A stretch of 64,000 nucleotides of DNA from Roseibium sp. MMSF_3544 (GCF_030732845.1 NZ_JASHKA010000004.1:62001-126000); one strand, 5' to 3'; counted from the first letter of the stretch, positions 46,587-55,861 are shown. Notes: generated by a model not told the origin, from the sequence alone. Made by a program: numbers and translations.

Positions 46587-47564
46587 ATGGTTGACGCTTA
46601 TTCAGGCCGAGTATTGAAACCAACAGAATTTTTACAGATCCCGCTCATGTCCATGCCGATCCCCCTTCCCCCGTATCAACAACAGCTGAAAGAGCTGGGC
46701 TTGATTTCGGATGAAACGACACTGGTCCACTGGCCACGCACCAGGGACAGCGACATTCCGGTCCTGCGCGACCAAAGAAGCGGCGTGATTTTTCTGGAGC
46801 GCCTGCCCGACCTTCAAGCTCATTACGACAACAAGACGATCAGTGCCAAGGCAGATGCCGAAGTCCTGACCCGCGAAGGTGTGCTTACGCTGAAGCGCAA
46901 TGATGATCTCGACAGACGTCTTGCACAGTCCATCGATCTGGTCTCAGGGCGGAATATCTGTGATTTCGGAACAGGCCGCGGGCTCTATCTGGACCACGTC
47001 GTTTCTGCGGCCAGGAGCGTCAGTGGCGTCGAGATTCGAAAGGACCTTTGCGATCTGATCGGCCAACGGTTGGGTGACAAGGTTTCCCTTTACACTGATA
47101 TTTCTCACGCCCCGGTTCCGTTTGACCTGGTCACTTTGTTTCATGTTCTTGAGCACATTCCGGACCAGATCGGCATATTGCGTGCAATCTTCGATCAGCT
47201 TGCCCCTGGCGGACAGGTGTTCGTCGAAGTGCCCCACGCCCGGGACTTTCTGACGGAAGACATACAATCCGCCGCCTATTGCGATTTCACCTATTGGAGC
47301 GAGCACATGGTCCTGCACACGCAGGCAAGCCTCGCGGCCTTCCTGAATGCGGCAGGGTTTGTCGACATTTCAGTGAGCGGCTTCCAAAGATACGGTCTTG
47401 CGAACCATCTCTACTGGCTGCAACACGGCAAACCGGGTGGTCATGACAAATACGCCCATCTGGTCAATGACGAAGCGGACGCAGCCTATCGGCGCAATCT
47501 GATCCAGCGTGACAGGAGCGACACCCTGATTGCGCTCGCCAGAAAACCCGACGCTGTGATTTGA
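46587..47564 (+). CDS. Class I SAM-dependent methyltransferase
   Basis: A 325-residue protein. Motif I is ICDFGTGRGLYLDHVV (about 130-145), the acidic end of strand 2 is VEIRKDLC, and LVTLFHVLEHIPDQIGILRAI with PGGQVFVEVPHA marks the rest of the Rossmann methyltransferase domain. A N-terminal segment (about 1-120) precedes it, and a long tail follows. Enzymes of this kind in glycan loci methylate sugars. Alternative starts (ATG at 46647 or 46653) are possible because the site before the first ATG is poor. It converges with the NeuB-like gene with only 15 bp between them. Confidence 0.82.
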   Translation: MVDAYSGRVLKPTEFLQIPLMSMPIPLPPYQQQLKELGLISDETTLVHWPRTRDSDIPVLRDQRSGVIFLERLPDLQAHYDNKTISAKADAEVLTREGVLTLKRNDDLDRRLAQSIDLVSGRNICDFGTGRGLYLDHVVSAARSVSGVEIRKDLCDLIGQRLGDKVSLYTDISHAPVPFDLVTLFHVLEHIPDQIGILRAIFDQLAPGGQVFVEVPHARDFLTEDIQSAAYCDFTYWSEHMVLHTQASLAAFLNAAGFVDISVSGFQRYGLANHLYWLQHGKPGGHDKYAHLVNDEADAAYRRNLIQRDRSDTLIALARKPDAVI

Positions 47565-47579
47565 TCTTATGGAAAGGCT

Positions 47580-48476
47580 TCAAGCCGTCGCACGTTCCGG
47601 CGGAAAGTCGATCGTCTCCGCCTGAAGCGTGTCATTGCGCCTCAGCTTCTCTGCGATGGGCTTTTCGTCATCATAGAATTTCAGACTGCCGTCCCCGCGC
47701 ACGACTTCAAGCCGCCGCAACTGACCAACGAGCTCGGCAAGCTCATCCATCTCGAGAGACGCTTTCTGGTCCGAACCCCAGTCGGAACGATCAAGCGTTA
47801 CGTGGCGCTCAATGGAGACTGCCCCCATGGCTGCTGCGCACACGCTTGGCATGATGCCACTCTCATGCCCTGAGAAACCGATCGAGAGATGCGGAAAGGT
47901 GTCCTGCAGGGTTCTGATCCCCAGGAGGTTTATCTCTTCGTCGACCGTCGGATAGGTCGAGGTGCAATGGTAGAGGCAGGCAATCTCGCCGCCTGCATCT
48001 TCAATCGCCTCCACCGCACGCACGATCATCGGTAGGTCGCACATGCCGGTCGAAACCAGCAGCGGCCGTTTGGTCTTTGCGCAGTGAACCAGGAAATCAC
48101 GATCCATGACCATCGCCGAAGCGATTTTCAGATAGCGCGACTGGTACTGCATGAGAAAATCAACGGATGCCTCGTCCCACGGAGAAGCAAGCCAGTCGAT
48201 CTCAAGGTCTTTTGCAAGCCTGTCAATCGCATCGTACTCGGCCTTGCCGAATTCAAGACCGCGTTTCAGATCACCGTTGGTCGGGCCGAAGACATTGTCG
48301 CGCGCTTTGGCCAGTTCAAGCTCGGTATAGACCACGTCTATGGTTCGCTTTTGAAACTTGACCGCATTGCAACCCGAAGCCTTTGCGCAGCGGATCATCT
48401 CCAGGGCTTTGTCGATATCACCGTTATGATTGATGCCGATTTCGGCAATCACATAAATTCGGTTGTCGGAGATCAT
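47580..48476 (-). CDS. neuB: NeuB-like N-acetylneuraminate/nonulosonate synthase lacking the SAF domain
   Basis: A 298-residue NeuB-family TIM-barrel enzyme that would join PEP to a 6-carbon amino sugar. Signature: YVIAEIGINHNGDIDKALEMI, CNAVKFQKRTI, VDFLMQYQSRYLKIASA, LVSTGMCDLPMI, LYHCTSTYP, IGFSGHESGI and SIERHVTLD. The barrel ends near residue 265 and only about 30 residues follow (DEKPIAEKLRRND), so the C-terminal antifreeze-like (SAF) domain of canonical NeuB (about 340-360 residues) is missing. The frame ends in a normal stop, not a frameshift visible to me. It converges with the methyltransferase gene. Confidence 0.85.
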   Translation of the reverse strand: MISDNRIYVIAEIGINHNGDIDKALEMIRCAKASGCNAVKFQKRTIDVVYTELELAKARDNVFGPTNGDLKRGLEFGKAEYDAIDRLAKDLEIDWLASPWDEASVDFLMQYQSRYLKIASAMVMDRDFLVHCAKTKRPLLVSTGMCDLPMIVRAVEAIEDAGGEIACLYHCTSTYPTVDEEINLLGIRTLQDTFPHLSIGFSGHESGIMPSVCAAAMGAVSIERHVTLDRSDWGSDQKASLEMDELAELVGQLRRLEVVRGDGSLKFYDDEKPIAEKLRRNDTLQAETIDFPPERATA

Positions 48477-48649
48477 GGCAATTACCTTAGCTACCCTTGG
48501 AGACCGCGCGCTCAGTTTTCCGCGCTTGTTCTGGTTATCTGCTTATTGTCTTGCCATTGGAGACTAGGCCTGTCCACCCGACAACGGAGAACTTGTGGAC
48601 ATGCGGCGTGCTTTCTTTGGAAAACCTTAAAAAACTAAGAAAAACAGAC

Positions 48650-48673
48650 AAGGCCCGCGAAGTTGCGGGCCTT
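48650..48673 (-). terminator. Intrinsic terminator of the ferredoxin-NADP reductase gene
   Basis: AAGGCCCGC / GCGGGCCTT is a perfect 9-bp stem with a 6-nt loop, 43 bp past the stop codon. On the minus strand it is followed by GTCTGTTTTTCTTAGTTTTTT. It may also act toward the plus strand, but no plus-strand gene ends there. Confidence 0.8.
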
Positions 48674-48716
48674 CTGAAATATCCGGTGCTTCCGGAGCTG
48701 TTGAATGCCGGAAAGC

Positions 48717-49529
48717 TTAACCGACAAATGCGCGCTCGACGACGAATTCCGCCGGCTTGTTGTTTGCGCCTTCCGTCAAACCAGCTTCCTCAAGAAGAAC
48801 CTTGGTGTCCTTGATCATGTCCATGGAACCGCAAATCATGCCGCGGTCGATTGCCGGGTCGAGCGGCGGAACGCCAAGGTCCTCAAACAGCTTGCCGGAC
48901 TTGATAAGATCCGTGATCCGGCCCTGGCGCGGGAAATCCTCGCGCGTTACGGAGGTGTAATGCACCAGCTTGTCCTTGGCGAATTCGCCGATCAGCGGAT
49001 CGTTGATGGTTTCCTCGACCAGATCCTCGCCATACTTCAATTCGGCAACTTCGCGGCACGTATGCGTCAGGATGACCTGATCGAATTTTTCATACGTTTC
49101 AGGGTCGCGGATCAGGCTGGCAAAGGGCGCAATACCTGTTCCCGTTGAGAACATGTAAAGCCGTTTTCCGGGAATGAGAGCGTCATTCACCAGCGTACCC
49201 GTCGGCTTCTTCTTCATCAGGACCGCATCACCGGGCTGAATTTTCTGAAGGTGCGATGTCAGCGGGCCGTCCGGAACCTTGATCGAAAAGAACTCCAGTT
49301 CCTCATCCCAGGCCGGGCTGGCAATAGAATAGGCCCTGTAAAGCGGCTTGCCGTTGATCAGCAAGCCGATCATGACGAACTCGCCTGACCGGAAGCGAAA
49401 GCTCGCCGGGCGGGTCATCCGAAACCGGAACAAACGGTCCGTATAATGCTGGACGGTCGTGACTTCTTCTATGAAGACACCGGCCGGTGCAGCGGCTTCA
49501 AGATCGGCAGGTTTTGCAAGTACGTTCAT
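48717..49529 (-). CDS. fpr: Ferredoxin/flavodoxin-NADP+ reductase
   Basis: From the ATG at 49529 the protein has 270 residues. The FAD domain carries the flavin-binding RAYSIASPAWDEELEFFSIKV, GPLTSHLQKIQPGD and the NADP domain carries MFSTGTGIAPFASLIRDP, ILTHTCREVAELKYGEDL and the C-terminal MICGSMDMIKDTKVLLE with the terminal AFVG. This is the bacterial class I FPR used in oxidative stress and ferredoxin metabolism. A start at 49559 would add ten residues. It is transcribed alone and ends in a terminator. Confidence 0.92.
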   Translation of the reverse strand: MNVLAKPADLEAAAPAGVFIEEVTTVQHYTDRLFRFRMTRPASFRFRSGEFVMIGLLINGKPLYRAYSIASPAWDEELEFFSIKVPDGPLTSHLQKIQPGDAVLMKKKPTGTLVNDALIPGKRLYMFSTGTGIAPFASLIRDPETYEKFDQVILTHTCREVAELKYGEDLVEETINDPLIGEFAKDKLVHYTSVTREDFPRQGRITDLIKSGKLFEDLGVPPLDPAIDRGMICGSMDMIKDTKVLLEEAGLTEGANNKPAEFVVERAFVG

Positions 49530-49973
49530 ATTCGTCGAATTCCGTGGGTCATCGCGCATCGTGGCTTATGCTCCATTTAGCCCACCCGATCATTGACTTG
49601 AAGCAACCCGGAACCACGAATCGGCGAATTTGCAAAAAATTCATCCAAAAATACCGAGTTTCAGATCACGTCTTTCGACAGATCCGGCATGGACCGGGGA
49701 TTGAGTGCACATCACCGGTCCACAAGCGCTTTTTTCCATCGCCAGGGCGAAGCGTTTCGAGACTTCAAAATGCCTTTTCGCTCCGGCGAAACTCTTCGTC
49801 AACCGTAGATGAACTGCGTATCACGCTCCTGGCAAGTTTTCGCGTTCGTTTATGACAAACTCGAGAATGATCTTTGCCGCTGTTTTTTTTATTTGACAGA
49901 CAAATAGAAAATGCAAAAATTACTGAAAGCTCAATAAAAATGCCTAATAATACCTTCCAATGAGGCAAAGTAA
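49530..49973. other. Divergent intergenic region between fpr and the GlxA-type regulator
   Basis: 444 bp. It contains a long-arm palindrome (GGACCGGGGATT...CACCGGTCC near 49692-49722) and is AT-rich before the regulator. Apart from the promoter candidate at 49893 no gene or RNA is visible. Confidence 0.45.
49893..49921 (+). promoter_or_regulatory. Candidate promoter of the GlxA-type regulator
   Basis: A perfect TTGACA (49893-49898) is followed after 17 bp by AAAATT (49916-49921), about 55 bp before the ATG. The -35 is strong and the -10 is weak, as is usual for alphaproteobacterial sigma-70. Confidence 0.45.
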
Positions 49974-51008
49974 ATGTCCGGACGCGCGCACGAAGAATCA
50001 GGCCAATCCATAGCATTTGTGCTCATGGACAGGTTTTCAATGAACGCATTCGCAAGCGTCATTGAACCACTCCGCTTAGCAAATCGTCTTCTTGGCCGAG
50101 AGTATTACACTTGGACAACTTATTCCCTTGACGGAAATTCAGTCGTTGCCAGCAACGGCTGCGAAGTCATGGTGAATAAAGCTATTCGTGAACTTGTCGA
50201 TGCAGATATAACACTGTTGTGTACTGGTATCGATGTCGAACGACTGCCGCTCGACTCAGACCTCGGCAACAAGCTTCGACGCCTCAATGCCATGGGCCGA
50301 ACCTTCGGTGCCATCTGTACCGGCGCTTATCTGCTTGCGCGCTACAATCTTCTTGATGGCCGCCGTTGCACAATCCATTGGGAAAATCTGCGGTCGCTCA
50401 GGGAAGAATTTCCTGATGTCGAGGTTACCTCGGACATATTTGCCATCGACCGCAACTGCATCACCTGCGCGGGCGGCATGGCATCTCTCGACATGATGTT
50501 GCGGCTGATCGCAATCCAGCACGGTGCCTACCTTGCGCATGAAGTCGCAGAGGTGGCCCTTTACCAGAACATGCGCTCCGGCGAGTCGGCGCAGCGCCAC
50601 GATATCGAGGCACGCACCGGCATTTCCAACGCCAAGATCCTGGATGCCATCCGGATCATGGATTTTCATATCGAAGACCCGCTGAGCTGCCAGCAGCTCG
50701 CCATGACGGTCAACCTGTCTCCCCGCCAGCTGGAACGCTTGTTCCGCCGTCATTTCAACTGCACACCTGGCCAGTATTATTTGCGCCTTCGTCTCGAGAC
50801 GGCCCGTGACCTGCTGCGCCGGACCAGCCGTCCGGTTCTCGACGTCGCCCTGGCGTGCGGGTTCGCGTCCACGTCGCACTTCACAAAATGCTACCGGGAA
50901 CGCTTCTTGTGCACGCCGACGGAAGAGCGGCAGTCGTACCAGTGGGCCAATACCAAGACGACATCCGGCGTCGGTACAGCAACGCCCATGCGGCTGGTGG
51001 CCAAGTAA
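49974..51008 (+). CDS. GlxA-family transcriptional regulator (DJ-1/PfpI-like plus AraC HTH)
   Basis: A 344-residue regulator. The N-terminal DJ-1/PfpI-like domain (about 10-185) includes IAFVLMDRFSMNAFASVIEPLRLANRLLG, GAICTGAYLLARYNLLDGRRCTIHWE and CAGGMASLDMMLRLI. The C-terminal AraC domain has NLSPRQLERLFRRHFNCTPGQYYL and RPVLDVALACGFASTSHFTKCYRERFLCTP. GlxA-type proteins bind small molecules such as carnitine or amine betaines and activate catabolic genes. The regulated target is not in the window. Confidence 0.9.
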   Translation: MSGRAHEESGQSIAFVLMDRFSMNAFASVIEPLRLANRLLGREYYTWTTYSLDGNSVVASNGCEVMVNKAIRELVDADITLLCTGIDVERLPLDSDLGNKLRRLNAMGRTFGAICTGAYLLARYNLLDGRRCTIHWENLRSLREEFPDVEVTSDIFAIDRNCITCAGGMASLDMMLRLIAIQHGAYLAHEVAEVALYQNMRSGESAQRHDIEARTGISNAKILDAIRIMDFHIEDPLSCQQLAMTVNLSPRQLERLFRRHFNCTPGQYYLRLRLETARDLLRRTSRPVLDVALACGFASTSHFTKCYRERFLCTPTEERQSYQWANTKTTSGVGTATPMRLVAK

Positions 51009-51035
51009 CCAACCAATTGCAGAACAAACCAGAAA

Positions 51036-51062
51036 ACGCCGCAGCGATGCGGCGTTTTTTTG
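51036..51062 (+). terminator. Intrinsic terminator of the GlxA-type regulator
   Basis: AAACGCCGC / GCGGCGTTT forms a 9-bp stem with a 5-nt loop, followed by TTTTG. It lies between the converging regulator and the TauE/SafE gene. Confidence 0.9.
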
Positions 51063-51063
51063 T

Positions 51064-51831
51064 TCAATAGAGCCGCCAGAGTCCCAGCGGGACCAGATAT
51101 ATGCCAAGCCCCAGGATCGCGCTCAGGATCAATCGTCGGAAAACTGCCTCTGACACCCGTCGCCGGATCTTCTGCCCGACCCAGACACCTGACAACGCCG
51201 GTATGACCAGCACAAGCGAGGCAAAGGCGTCGCGCCCGCTCATCAGACCAAAGCCTCCCAGGGAGGCGCCCAGCGCGACAGTCGAGAGCAGGAAAAACAG
51301 GCCCATTGCCTGTATGAGTTCGTCTCGTTTCAATCCGAGAGCCTGAAGATACATCACACCGGGCACCGTGTAGGATCCGGTGAGGCCGGAAAACACTCCG
51401 TTTATCAGCCCGATCACAATGCCGACCGGTGTGACGCTTCGTTCGGGAAGCGAGAACGACAGTCCGGCCAGCATCGGCACCGCGTAGGCCACCATCAAAA
51501 GCCCCAGGACCAAGTCCGCCGCGCCTTCCGGGATCTGTGTGAGAATGAAGGTACCTGCCGCCAGCGTGAGAACTGCCGTCAGAAGAAACGGCCAGATCCG
51601 GGTGACGATCGGGACCAGATGCCCACCGGAAAAGCCCTGCCAGGCGTTGGTCAAAAACGCGGGCCAGAGGATCAATACGATCGCCTTTTCGACCCCGACG
51701 AAAACGGTTATCAGGCCAAGGCCGATCGTGGGCAGGCCAAGGCCGACAAGTCCCTTGACGAAACCGGCGAGGACAAAAACGAGAAACGCAATCAGCAGAA
51801 GTGGCGGGCTCATTCCCAGAAGTTCAGTCAC
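51064..51831 (-). CDS. TauE/SafE-family sulfite or anion exporter
   Basis: A 255-residue membrane protein with about eight hydrophobic segments in two repeats. Landmarks: VFVLAGFVKGLVGLGLPTIGLGLI at the start of repeat one and VIGLINGVFSGLTGSYTVPGVMYLQALGLKRDELIQA in repeat two. The family (formerly DUF81) exports sulfite, sulfoacetate or related anions, but many members are uncharacterised. The start is a GTG; ATG at 51813 (residue 7) is an alternative. It converges with the GlxA-type gene. Confidence 0.87.
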   Translation of the reverse strand: MTELLGMSPPLLLIAFLVFVLAGFVKGLVGLGLPTIGLGLITVFVGVEKAIVLILWPAFLTNAWQGFSGGHLVPIVTRIWPFLLTAVLTLAAGTFILTQIPEGAADLVLGLLMVAYAVPMLAGLSFSLPERSVTPVGIVIGLINGVFSGLTGSYTVPGVMYLQALGLKRDELIQAMGLFFLLSTVALGASLGGFGLMSGRDAFASLVLVIPALSGVWVGQKIRRRVSEAVFRRLILSAILGLGIYLVPLGLWRLY

Positions 51832-52052
51832 ACCCGCGTCCTATTCCCTGTCTCACGCTGTTTCAGCGGTTTTGTGTCTTCAAGTAAACCAAAGCACGGA
51901 TGTGTCGCAACAAGGCGACCGATTCTATGGCCGAGGTTTTCTGTTTGGTGCCGTTGCGCCACGCGGGTCGTCATCCCCAGCTGAATCGCTTTCAGGTGGC
52001 AGTGCTCGCAAATCAGATTCCCCGGCAGGTATGATGGTGCTAGCTTCCCGGG

Positions 52053-53273
52053 ATGTCAGCCCCTGCCCTACCACGAGTGTCCAACTCGAATGCCCGCCGC
52101 CTCTTTCTGAAAAAACACGGTCTTTGCGCGCACCCCAAAGGCAGCGGCAAGGGAGACGATCTGTCGGATGTCATTGATGAGCTGGGTTTCGTGCAGGTTG
52201 ACAGCATCAACACGGTCGCCCGTGCCCACCACATGATTCTCGCCGCACGCCGGCCCGCCTACAAGGAGAAGAACCTCAAGCGGCTTCTTGAACGCGAGCG
52301 AAAGCTGTTCGAGCACTGGACGCATGACGCGTCCATCATTCCGACGGACTTTTTTCCCCATTGGCAATTGCGGTTCAAGCGCGACCGGGAAAAGCTTATC
52401 GATCGCTGGCGCAACTGGCACCAGAACGAGTTTGAGGAAAAACTCGAGGATGTGCTGAAGAGAATAAGCGAGCACGGGCCGGTCACCTCTGCAACCGTCG
52501 GGGAAGACGAAAAGAGAGGATCCGGCGGCTGGTGGGAGTGGCATCCCTCCAAGACAGCCCTGGAATTTTTGTGGCGTTCGGGCGAATTGTCGGTCTGCCG
52601 GCGAAACGGGTTTCAGAAAGTTTATGACCTGACCGAGCGCGTCATTCCTGAACAGCACAGGCTGCATCATCCGGATCCGGACGAGACAATCGACTGGGCG
52701 GCAAGATCCGCGCTGGACAGGCTCGGATTTGCAACCTCCGGCGAGATCTCCGCATTTTGGGACCTGATCACCCCGCATGAGGCCAAGATCTGGTGCCAGG
52801 ACGCATTGAAAGATGGACGGATCATTGAAGCCGAGATCGAGTGCGATGGCGGTGCGGCAAGGCGGGTGTTCCTCTATCCGGACACTCTGGCCGAATTCGA
52901 CGATGCGCCCGATCCACCCTCCAGAGTGCGTGTCCTGTCCCCCTTTGACCCGGCCCTCAGGGACCGGAAGCGCGCCGAGCGGCTGTTCGGGTTTTTCTAC
53001 CGGATCGAGATCTTCGTTCCCGAACCCAAACGGCAATATGGCTACTATGTCTTTCCCGTCATGGAGGGAGACGGGCTGATCGGGCGGATCGACATGAAGG
53101 CACAAAGGGACGAAGGCTGCCTTCAGGTGCGCGCCTTCTGGCCCGAAAAAGGTATCCGAACCGGCAAGGGACGAGTGTCAAAACTGGAGGCAGAACTCCA
53201 ACGGATTGCCAGGTTCAGCGGGTGTTCCGAAGTCGGCTTCGACAGGGACTGGTTGCGCGAGACGTCCCCCTGA
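52053..53273 (+). CDS. YcaQ/AlkX-family DNA glycosylase (winged-helix, HTH_42)
   Basis: A 406-residue protein of the YcaQ family, which removes bulky alkylated bases and unhooks DNA interstrand crosslinks. The family's QxD motif is present as QVD in ELGFVQVDSINTVARAHHMIL. Further matches: LFEHWTHDASIIPTDFFPHW, WWEWHPSKTALEFLWRSGELSV, RVRVLSPFDPALRDRKRAERLFGF and YYVFPVMEGDGLIGRIDMKAQ. Three winged-helix modules with a C-terminal barrel are expected from the fold. The ribosome-binding site is weak and the start is the first ATG. It converges with the NAD-salvage genes. Confidence 0.86.
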   Translation: MSAPALPRVSNSNARRLFLKKHGLCAHPKGSGKGDDLSDVIDELGFVQVDSINTVARAHHMILAARRPAYKEKNLKRLLERERKLFEHWTHDASIIPTDFFPHWQLRFKRDREKLIDRWRNWHQNEFEEKLEDVLKRISEHGPVTSATVGEDEKRGSGGWWEWHPSKTALEFLWRSGELSVCRRNGFQKVYDLTERVIPEQHRLHHPDPDETIDWAARSALDRLGFATSGEISAFWDLITPHEAKIWCQDALKDGRIIEAEIECDGGAARRVFLYPDTLAEFDDAPDPPSRVRVLSPFDPALRDRKRAERLFGFFYRIEIFVPEPKRQYGYYVFPVMEGDGLIGRIDMKAQRDEGCLQVRAFWPEKGIRTGKGRVSKLEAELQRIARFSGCSEVGFDRDWLRETSP

Positions 53274-53333
53274 CAAAGGTAAGGGTCTGCAGGCAGCATT
53301 GATTGAACTGCCTGCAAAGCCATTTCTTTGGTG

Positions 53334-54740
53334 TTATCCGGAAACCTCTGTCAGCAGTTCCGAATAGGCGCGCGCCCGCACGTCTACGAAACTCTGGTCC
53401 CGCACAAGCTCGCCATTGCGGTAGGCCACCTGCAAGTGATCCTGTCTCAATCCAAGCGCATCTTGCCTGACAGAGGTTAGTTTTCCAGTCGCCTCAATGA
53501 CCGCCTGTCGGCCGGCCTTGGACGCTTTTGCCGGATCGGTCGCGGGATTCTTGGAGATATCGCGCCAGGTTCCGTCCGCAACCCTCATGGCGTTGGCTTT
53601 CATCGCAAAGCGCATTGTATCGCGGTTGACATGCTGCAGCAGCCCGCCACCCATGCCAAAAGCAATGTTGTCGACTGACCATTTTTGCTCCACCAGTTCG
53701 CCGACGAGCTTCTCGATGGTCTTCAACGTCATGCCGTCGCCCTGAATGACCCTGACTGCCGGGTTGAGGACCTTTGCGCCCTTTGAATTCTCGTGCCCGC
53801 CATAGCTGTTCCAAAGCATTTCCAGGACACGAATGGGTGTTTTAACCGGGTTGCCGGAATCTGGACGGATCACCACGGTCACTCCGGAGCGGAGCACCTT
53901 TTCCTTCAGCGTACCGCACCAGATTTCGCCAACTGCGTGGTCAATATCGTAGCTATCGGAAACGACAGCCACGAGCCGGTCTTTCTGCGCGAACTGGTCA
54001 AGCATGTTCGCATAGGCTTCCTGTTCGCGCTCTGGTCCCCAGCTTGTCATAGTGGAGTGCTCGGCCGCTGGAATGGAAAGGCCCGCCACATCGGCGGAAT
54101 AAAAGGCCATGGCAGCCTCCAGGCTCTCCATCGTGTCGGTTCCAACGAAATTGACCAGATGCGCCATCCCGCCGAGCGCAGCGCTTTCGGCAGAAGACAC
54201 GCCCCGCGCGCCAAAGTCGTGCAGCTTGAACGGGATCTGACCGTCAGGGTCTTCCGATGTTTCCATAAGCCCGCGATAGATCGCTTTCTTGGCCTTGTAG
54301 GACAAGGTCGCGACGGTGGACGGATACCAGACCGAACGCAGTAGTGCGGTCTCTACCCAGGTCGTCAGCCACGGCATGCGATCGTCGGTGTTTTCCACTT
54401 GCACCATGGGCACGCCGCTCGGTACGAGCGTTCCCTCCGGCAATGCCTTGATCTCCAGAGGGAAAAAGCCGCCGTGATCGTGAAGGATCGCCTTCCAGCC
54501 GACATGATTGAATGGCACGCCATGCACCGCGCAAATCTGGCGCGCCTGTTCGATATCTGCCGCCGTGATCGGCGTGAGCAACGTTTTCTTCAGGTAGGAC
54601 TGAAGTCCAAAGAACAGGACCTTGTCGGAAAACCCGTTGTGGCGCGCTTCAACATAGGCAGACACAATTCGGGCTTCCGGTGGGTATTGCTTGAAGTGCG
54701 ACTGTTTATAGCTGTCGGTCGCCAAAAGAGGATTGGTCAT
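53334..54740 (-). CDS. nadV: Nicotinamide phosphoribosyltransferase (NAMPT/NadV)
   Basis: Makes nicotinamide mononucleotide from nicotinamide and PRPP. From the ATG at 54740 (GAGGAG upstream) it is 468 residues, matching NAMPT/NadV rather than the shorter nicotinate enzyme. It starts LLATDSYKQSHFKQYPP and has FKLHDFGARGVSSAESAALGG (active-site region), HSTMTSWGPEREQEAYANML, VVSDSYDIDHAVGEIWCGTL and the phosphate-binding VVIRPDSGNPVKTPI. The frame extends 20 codons upstream without family match. It follows nadM by 56 bp on the same strand, forming a salvage operon: nicotinamide to NMN (NadV), then NMN to NAD (NadM). Confidence 0.94.
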   Translation of the reverse strand: MTNPLLATDSYKQSHFKQYPPEARIVSAYVEARHNGFSDKVLFFGLQSYLKKTLLTPITAADIEQARQICAVHGVPFNHVGWKAILHDHGGFFPLEIKALPEGTLVPSGVPMVQVENTDDRMPWLTTWVETALLRSVWYPSTVATLSYKAKKAIYRGLMETSEDPDGQIPFKLHDFGARGVSSAESAALGGMAHLVNFVGTDTMESLEAAMAFYSADVAGLSIPAAEHSTMTSWGPEREQEAYANMLDQFAQKDRLVAVVSDSYDIDHAVGEIWCGTLKEKVLRSGVTVVIRPDSGNPVKTPIRVLEMLWNSYGGHENSKGAKVLNPAVRVIQGDGMTLKTIEKLVGELVEQKWSVDNIAFGMGGGLLQHVNRDTMRFAMKANAMRVADGTWRDISKNPATDPAKASKAGRQAVIEATGKLTSVRQDALGLRQDHLQVAYRNGELVRDQSFVDVRARAYSELLTEVSG

Positions 54741-54796
54741 TGTGAACTCCTCACGTGACATTATTCGGTTTCCGGCAGGACTCCCCTGCCGGTGTT

Positions 54797-55861
54797 TCAA
54801 AGGTCGGCCATGACATCGATGATCGACCAGTGATCTTCAAAGAACTGTTCGGGACAAAGGTCACCGAGGCGATGCCAACTTGCTGCGCGGGCGTCGTCTC
54901 CTCCGGTTACGGAGAAGAGTTCGCGGCGCTCAGGAAGCCGGAACAAAAAAGCATGGGTGACGATGCGTCCGCGCAAGGACCTGTCCGGATGATCGAACAC
55001 CCGGGTTTTGGTCCCGTCGATAAACGAAGCGAGCATCGCCGGCGGAATTTCACCCTTGTGATCGCTGATTGCGGTCTCTTCCTTCAATTCGCGAATGGCA
55101 GCATCACGGATGCTTTCGCGCGGATCCAGAAAGCCGCCCGGCAAGGCAAACAGGCCCTCGCCCGGTGCCTGGCCGCGCTCCACAAGAAGTATATTGCCGG
55201 ACTGGATGACAACCGCATCAACAGTGACAAACGGGCCTTTGCCCCATTCCCTCGGATAGGCCTCCAGATACTCGGCTTCCTGGAGCAATTGTCGGAAGGT
55301 CTGCGTCAGGGAAAACGCTTCCAGCCAGTCAGCAACTTCTTCCGACAGAACGGACCGTGAGACCGCCGGAATACGCTGAAACAGTTGTTTGCGCACATCA
55401 GTCGATGAAAAGGTCCCGTGCTGGCTGTCCAACTGGATGTTGCCCCACTCGGGAAACAGTTTCAGATAGTAGCTCGTGCGATCCTTGCCGTATCCGGCCA
55501 GTGCGATTTTGATGTCCTTGAGGCCGTGCAGAACGACGCCGGTCTTGTTGTAGTCCGCCAGCACGATGTCATTCACACTGCGCTGTACTTCGGCGCACCA
55601 GGCCGCGTCCGAATACGGATGATCCGCAACGGGTGCCACAATGAGCCTGCCTGTCGCGATCTCATGCTTGAAGACTTTCGAGAACATGTCTTCGCGTTCG
55701 GCAAAAGTGAAGGGATTTCGCGGATCACGTGCCTGGCGCGCAGATCCGATCAGGACGATCAAGGTGTCGACCTTTTCCAGCGCTGCGCGAACCACCGTTT
55801 CGTGCCCCACATGAAGTGGCTGGAAACGGCCCACGAACACGCCGTAGTCATATCTGGACAT
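54797..55861 (-). CDS. nadM: Bifunctional NMN adenylyltransferase / Nudix hydrolase (NadM-Nudix)
   Basis: A 354-residue fusion. The N-terminal adenylyltransferase (about 1-180) has GVFVGRFQPLHVGHETVV (HxGH-type), VLIGSARQARDPRNPFTFAERE and SSTDVR, and converts NMN to NAD. The C-terminal Nudix domain (about 205-340) has the Nudix box GGFLDPRESIRDAAIRELKE followed by ETAI, with its Glu residues in order, and probably hydrolyses ADP-ribose or a related product. It is the first gene of the salvage operon with nadV. Regulation may be through the palindrome upstream. Confidence 0.94.
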   Translation of the reverse strand: MSRYDYGVFVGRFQPLHVGHETVVRAALEKVDTLIVLIGSARQARDPRNPFTFAEREDMFSKVFKHEIATGRLIVAPVADHPYSDAAWCAEVQRSVNDIVLADYNKTGVVLHGLKDIKIALAGYGKDRTSYYLKLFPEWGNIQLDSQHGTFSSTDVRKQLFQRIPAVSRSVLSEEVADWLEAFSLTQTFRQLLQEAEYLEAYPREWGKGPFVTVDAVVIQSGNILLVERGQAPGEGLFALPGGFLDPRESIRDAAIRELKEETAISDHKGEIPPAMLASFIDGTKTRVFDHPDRSLRGRIVTHAFLFRLPERRELFSVTGGDDARAASWHRLGDLCPEQFFEDHWSIIDVMADL

